From: Shinella zoogloeoides
GTDB lineage: Bacteria; Pseudomonadota; Alphaproteobacteria; Rhizobiales; Rhizobiaceae
Assembly (NCBI RefSeq): GCF_030733845.1
Contig: NZ_CP132312.1
Coordinates: 448,501 to 512,500 of the forward strand
Reading direction: 5' to 3'
Length of the DNA: 64,000 nucleotides
Position 1 is the first letter of the stretch. Each line of letters starts with the position of its first letter. The translations under genes were made by a program, and so were the position numbers. The notes below the pieces were generated by a model. The model did not search any database. It had not been told where the DNA came from and saw nothing but the letters and a program-made list of their open reading frames with translations. Below are positions 61,155 through 64,000 of this stretch, piece by piece.

Positions 61155-62363
61155 ATGACTGTGCACCAAGCGAACGTGGCCCTAAACACGGCTGACGACG
61201 ACGTTCCGGCCCGCCGCCGGCGCAACCGGATCAGGTACAACGCGATCCAGTTCGCCATTGTCGCGGCCGCTGTCGTCCTTGTCGCCCTCTTCGCCCTTGC
61301 CGTGAAGGAAGGACTTGCCCGGCACGGGATCAGGTTCAGCTTCTCGTTCCTCCAGGATGCGGCGGGCTTCGACATCAGCGAAGGCAAGACCGTCGTCTTC
61401 GACGGCGGCTTCTGGCCGGGCTTCCTAGACTTCACGTCGGATCGCCTGATCGCCCAGGCGTTCGTCACCGGCATCTTCAACACGATCAAGGTGGCCATCC
61501 TCGCCATCCTTCTCAGCACCGTGCTCGGGACGTTGCTCGGCGTCGGCCGGCTCTCGACCAACTGGGTCATTCGCAACCTCTCCTTCTGGTGCGTGGAGTT
61601 CGTGCGAAACACGCCGCTTCTGATCCAGCTCGTCTTCTGGTACTTCGCCGTCGTCTTGCATTTTCCTCCGATTGCGGCCGCGGCAAAGTTCTACGGTGTC
61701 GTCATCAGCCAGCAGGGCCTCTATTTTCCGGCGCCCGTCTGGCAGGGCGATGGCTCGCTGATCGCGATCGGAACGGTGACGGCCTTCTGGGTTGCCCTCC
61801 TCGGGCTTTTCCTCGATCGGAAGAAACCGGTTCGCTGGATTTGCGCCGGCGTGGCGATCGTGCTTGCCGTCGTGATGTTCGCGACGGGCATCCTGGGCAT
61901 AGATGTCCCCGTCACCTCGCGGTTCCAGGCGCGCGGCGGCACGAGCATGAGCCCGGAAATGGCCGCGCTGCTGCTCGCCATTGTCGTCAACAGCGCGTCC
62001 TACATTGCGGAGATCGTGCGCGGCGCCATCGACGCGCTGCCGAAGGGGCAGTGGGAGGCGGCGGCCTCGCTCAGCCTTACACGCCGCGATACCGTCAACG
62101 ACATCATCCTGCCGCAGGTCTTCCGGGTCGTGCTGCCGTCCTTCGGCAACCAGTATATCAGCCTGACGAAGAATACGGCGCTCGGCATCGCCATCGGTTA
62201 TCCCGAGCTCTTCAACATCTACGGCACGATTGCGAACCAGACCGGCCACAGCCTTGAAGGCATCGTCATCGTGATGGTGTCCTACCTGATCCTCAGCTGG
62301 GCCATCAGCGCCGCTGTCGGCTGGGCCGACCGCCGGATGACCAAACGCGGAGCTTCGCGATGA
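61155..62363 (+). CDS. aapQ: General L-amino-acid ABC permease
   Basis: 402 residues from ATG 61155. About eight helices, larger than ordinary HisM-type permeases as expected for AapQ. FVRNTPLLIQLVFWYF and the EAA loop LPKGQWEAAASLSLTR are present. The stop overlaps aapM (ATGA). Confidence 0.95.
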   Translation: MTVHQANVALNTADDDVPARRRRNRIRYNAIQFAIVAAAVVLVALFALAVKEGLARHGIRFSFSFLQDAAGFDISEGKTVVFDGGFWPGFLDFTSDRLIAQAFVTGIFNTIKVAILAILLSTVLGTLLGVGRLSTNWVIRNLSFWCVEFVRNTPLLIQLVFWYFAVVLHFPPIAAAAKFYGVVISQQGLYFPAPVWQGDGSLIAIGTVTAFWVALLGLFLDRKKPVRWICAGVAIVLAVVMFATGILGIDVPVTSRFQARGGTSMSPEMAALLLAIVVNSASYIAEIVRGAIDALPKGQWEAAASLSLTRRDTVNDIILPQVFRVVLPSFGNQYISLTKNTALGIAIGYPELFNIYGTIANQTGHSLEGIVIVMVSYLILSWAISAAVGWADRRMTKRGASR

Positions 62364-63490
62364 TCGCAAAATCCCTCAAATGGTCGCGGCACAACCTGTT
62401 CGCCAAGCCGTTCGACGTCCTCCTCTCCCTCACCGTCATTCCGGGCGTTCTCTGGCTTGTCTGGCAGATCGTCGCCTGGGCGCTGACGGTGGCGAAATGG
62501 GACATCATCCCGCAGAGCCTGCGCGTCCTGATGATCGGCATCTTCCCGGTCGATCAGGTGTGGCGGACCTGGGTTGCGGCCATGATCATCGCGGCCCTCA
62601 TCGGTGCGGCTTTGGGCTGCGTCTTCACGTTCCGCAAGCGGCATGCCGGCGGTCTTCTCGTCGTGATGGCGGCTTCGCTCGTCCTGACCGGAACGAACGA
62701 CCCGACGAACGTCCTGCTGGTCGCGGCGACGGTCGCCCTCTTCGGGCTGCTGTGGGCGCTGATCTCGCTCGTTCCGGTGATGCGCACGGTTCTCCTGCCG
62801 GCCGCCTTCACCGGCATGATCGCGATCTTCGCCGTGATGGCGCCGCCCGGCGCCGGCCTTTGGGGCGGGCTGCTGCTCAGCATCCTCATGACGCTCGTCA
62901 CCGCGGTCGTCACCCTTCCCATCGGCATCCTGCTCGCCTTCGGCCGTCGCAGCCGCTTCTCCAGCGTGCGGTGGATCTGCACGGCCTATATCGAGGTGAT
63001 GCGCTCCGTGCCGCTGATTATGGTGGTCTACTGGATCTGGATCCTGATGCCCGTGCTGACGCCGCAGCTCAACCTGGCGGACGTGGTGCGCGGCATGATC
63101 GGCTTCACGCTGTTCTATTCCGCCTATGTCGCCGAATATGTCCGCAGCGGCCTGCAGGCCGTACCGCGCGGGCAGACGGAAGGCGCCCGCTCGCTCGGCA
63201 TGAGCGAGTTCGACATCAACCGGTCGATCGTCCTGCCGCAGGCCCTTCGCGTGGTGGTGCCGCCGCTCGTCGGCAACGTGCTTGACATCTTCAACACGGC
63301 GCCGCTGGTCTTCATCATCGGTCTCACCGATTTCCTGCGCGCCGGCCAGATGATCCTCGCCAATCCGCAAAGTGGCGACCGCACCTACGAAGTCTATTCG
63401 TTCCTGTTCCTGACCTATTTCCTCGTCGGTTCCCTGATCACCTTCGTCGCCCGGAAGCTCGAAAAGCACCTTGCGCGGGGCAGCCGATGA
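62360..63490 (+). CDS. aapM: General L-amino-acid ABC permease
   Basis: 376 residues from ATG 62360. AapM family size with an extra N-terminal membrane region; VMRSVPLIMVVYW and EAA loop VPRGQTEGARSLGMSE. Partners AapQ. The stop lies within the start region of aapP. Confidence 0.95.
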   Translation: MIAKSLKWSRHNLFAKPFDVLLSLTVIPGVLWLVWQIVAWALTVAKWDIIPQSLRVLMIGIFPVDQVWRTWVAAMIIAALIGAALGCVFTFRKRHAGGLLVVMAASLVLTGTNDPTNVLLVAATVALFGLLWALISLVPVMRTVLLPAAFTGMIAIFAVMAPPGAGLWGGLLLSILMTLVTAVVTLPIGILLAFGRRSRFSSVRWICTAYIEVMRSVPLIMVVYWIWILMPVLTPQLNLADVVRGMIGFTLFYSAYVAEYVRSGLQAVPRGQTEGARSLGMSEFDINRSIVLPQALRVVVPPLVGNVLDIFNTAPLVFIIGLTDFLRAGQMILANPQSGDRTYEVYSFLFLTYFLVGSLITFVARKLEKHLARGSR

Positions 63491-64000
63491 CCGAAACGAA
63501 CCATGCCGGAGGCAGCTCCATGAGCCCCATCGTCGAAATGCAGAACCTCAACAAGTTCTACGGAAGCCATCACGTCCTCAAGAGCATCGATCTTTCCGTC
63601 GCGCGCGGCGAGGTGGTGGTGGTGATCGGCGCGAGCGGCTCGGGCAAGTCCACGCTCATCCGCTGCGTCAACGGGCTGGAAATGTACCAGAACGGCAGCC
63701 TGCGCGTGGACGGCTACCAGGTGCCGGTGGAAGAGGACCGTCTTCTTGGCGGCGAGAAGGAGCTTGCGGCCATCCGAAAGGGGGTCGGCATGGTGTTCCA
63801 GCAGTTCAACCTGTTCCCGCACAAGACCGTCGTTGAGAACATCACCATCGCGCCGATGCGCGTGCACCGGAAATCGAAGGCCGACGCCGAGGCGACGGCC
63901 CTCAAGCTGCTCGACCGCGTCGGCCTGAAGGCGCATGCGCACAAATATCCCGGCCAGCTTTCCGGCGGCCAGCAGCAGCGCGTGGCGATTGCCCGCTCGC
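63487..64000 (+). CDS. aapP: General L-amino-acid ABC ATPase, N-terminal part
   Basis: About 171 residues are visible before the window ends. Walker A GASGSGKST, Q-loop [11 protein letters not shown] and signature [10 protein letters not shown] are present; Walker B is outside. Two starts are possible: ATG 63487, overlapping the aapM stop, or ATG 63520, which has GGAGGC 6 bases upstream and would give the usual AapP N-terminus. Confidence 0.93.
   Translation, partial: MTETNHAGGSSMSPIVEMQNLNKFYGSHHVLKSIDLSVARGEVVVVIGASGSGKSTLIRCVNGLEMYQNGSLRVDGYQVPVEEDRLLGGEKELAAIRKGVGMVFQQFNLFPHKTVVENITIAPMRVHRKSKADAEATALKLLDRVGLKAHAHKYPGQLSGGQQQRVAIARS

Noticed and set aside
1..64000. Mobile elements, attachment sites or an origin of replication
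   Set aside because: No transposase, integrase or rep-like protein and no flanking terminal repeats were seen; composition is broadly even across the window.

Overview
The window is high-GC, gene-dense DNA whose content fits an alphaproteobacterium of the Rhizobiales, most likely Rhizobiaceae (Shinella, Ensifer, Rhizobium or a close relative; I cannot fix the genus). Supporting features are the general amino-acid transporter aapJQMP, several AsnC/Lrp- and RpiR-regulated uptake operons, and many short or overlapping gene junctions of the ATGA type. I count about 53 protein genes, and see no rRNA, tRNA, CRISPR array, insertion sequence or phage gene. Much of the window is nutrient import: seven complete or partial ABC importers, plus one orphan binding protein.

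Layout. 1-7.1 kb: a type I secretion ATPase (cut by the window edge), a 664-residue repeat-bearing probable secreted protein, and a 562-residue Cys-free, Gly/Asn/Gln-rich low-complexity protein, all on the minus strand. A LuxR-type regulator and a small unknown gene diverge from them. 7.1-14.3 kb: a tyrosine/dual-specificity phosphatase and an RpiR regulator diverge from a second RpiR, a 'ferric iron'-type ABC importer and a histidine phosphatase. A decayed 3' end of an inositol-monophosphatase-family gene lies between them. 14.3-18.7 kb: a surface-polysaccharide-like set (two-domain glycosyltransferase, small unknown, heparinase II/III-like lyase). 18.9-20.8 kb: a small lipoprotein and a caspase-Sel1 protein. 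20.9-25.7 kb: a second 'ferric'-type importer ending in an inositol-monophosphatase-family gene. 25.9-30.7 kb: an orphan amino-acid binding protein, a kinase/M23/aminotransferase triple fusion, and a divergent Lrp regulator. 30.7-34.5 kb: GNAT, diguanylate cyclase, small unknown, YghU-type GST, RidA. 34.5-37.5 kb: a polar amino-acid ABC importer. 37.8-44.7 kb: a dipeptide-type ABC importer with a Cys/Met-metabolism PLP enzyme and a divergent Lrp. 44.7-54.1 kb: a two-component system divergent from two tandem binding proteins, a permease, an ATPase and a second inositol-monophosphatase-family gene. 54.2-59.8 kb: D-serine deaminase, purU, folD and glyA, with a divergent LysR. 59.8-64 kb: aapJQM and the start of aapP.

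The main theme is three separate 'Fe3+-type' (AfuABC-like) importers, each followed by a small-molecule phosphatase gene (histidine phosphatase once, inositol-monophosphatase family twice). Their regulators are of kinds that sense sugar phosphates or extracellular ligands (RpiR, two-component). None of their binding proteins shows the adjacent tyrosine pair of ferric-binding proteins. I infer that they import phosphorylated metabolites, and that default 'iron transporter' labels would be wrong. A second theme is an inverted repeat between the binding-protein gene and the first permease gene in five importer operons, with unrelated stem sequences, which suggests selection for raised binding-protein expression. 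Other striking items are the undescribed-looking secreted repeat proteins at the left end and the three-domain kinase/phospho-lyase-like fusion at 27-30 kb.
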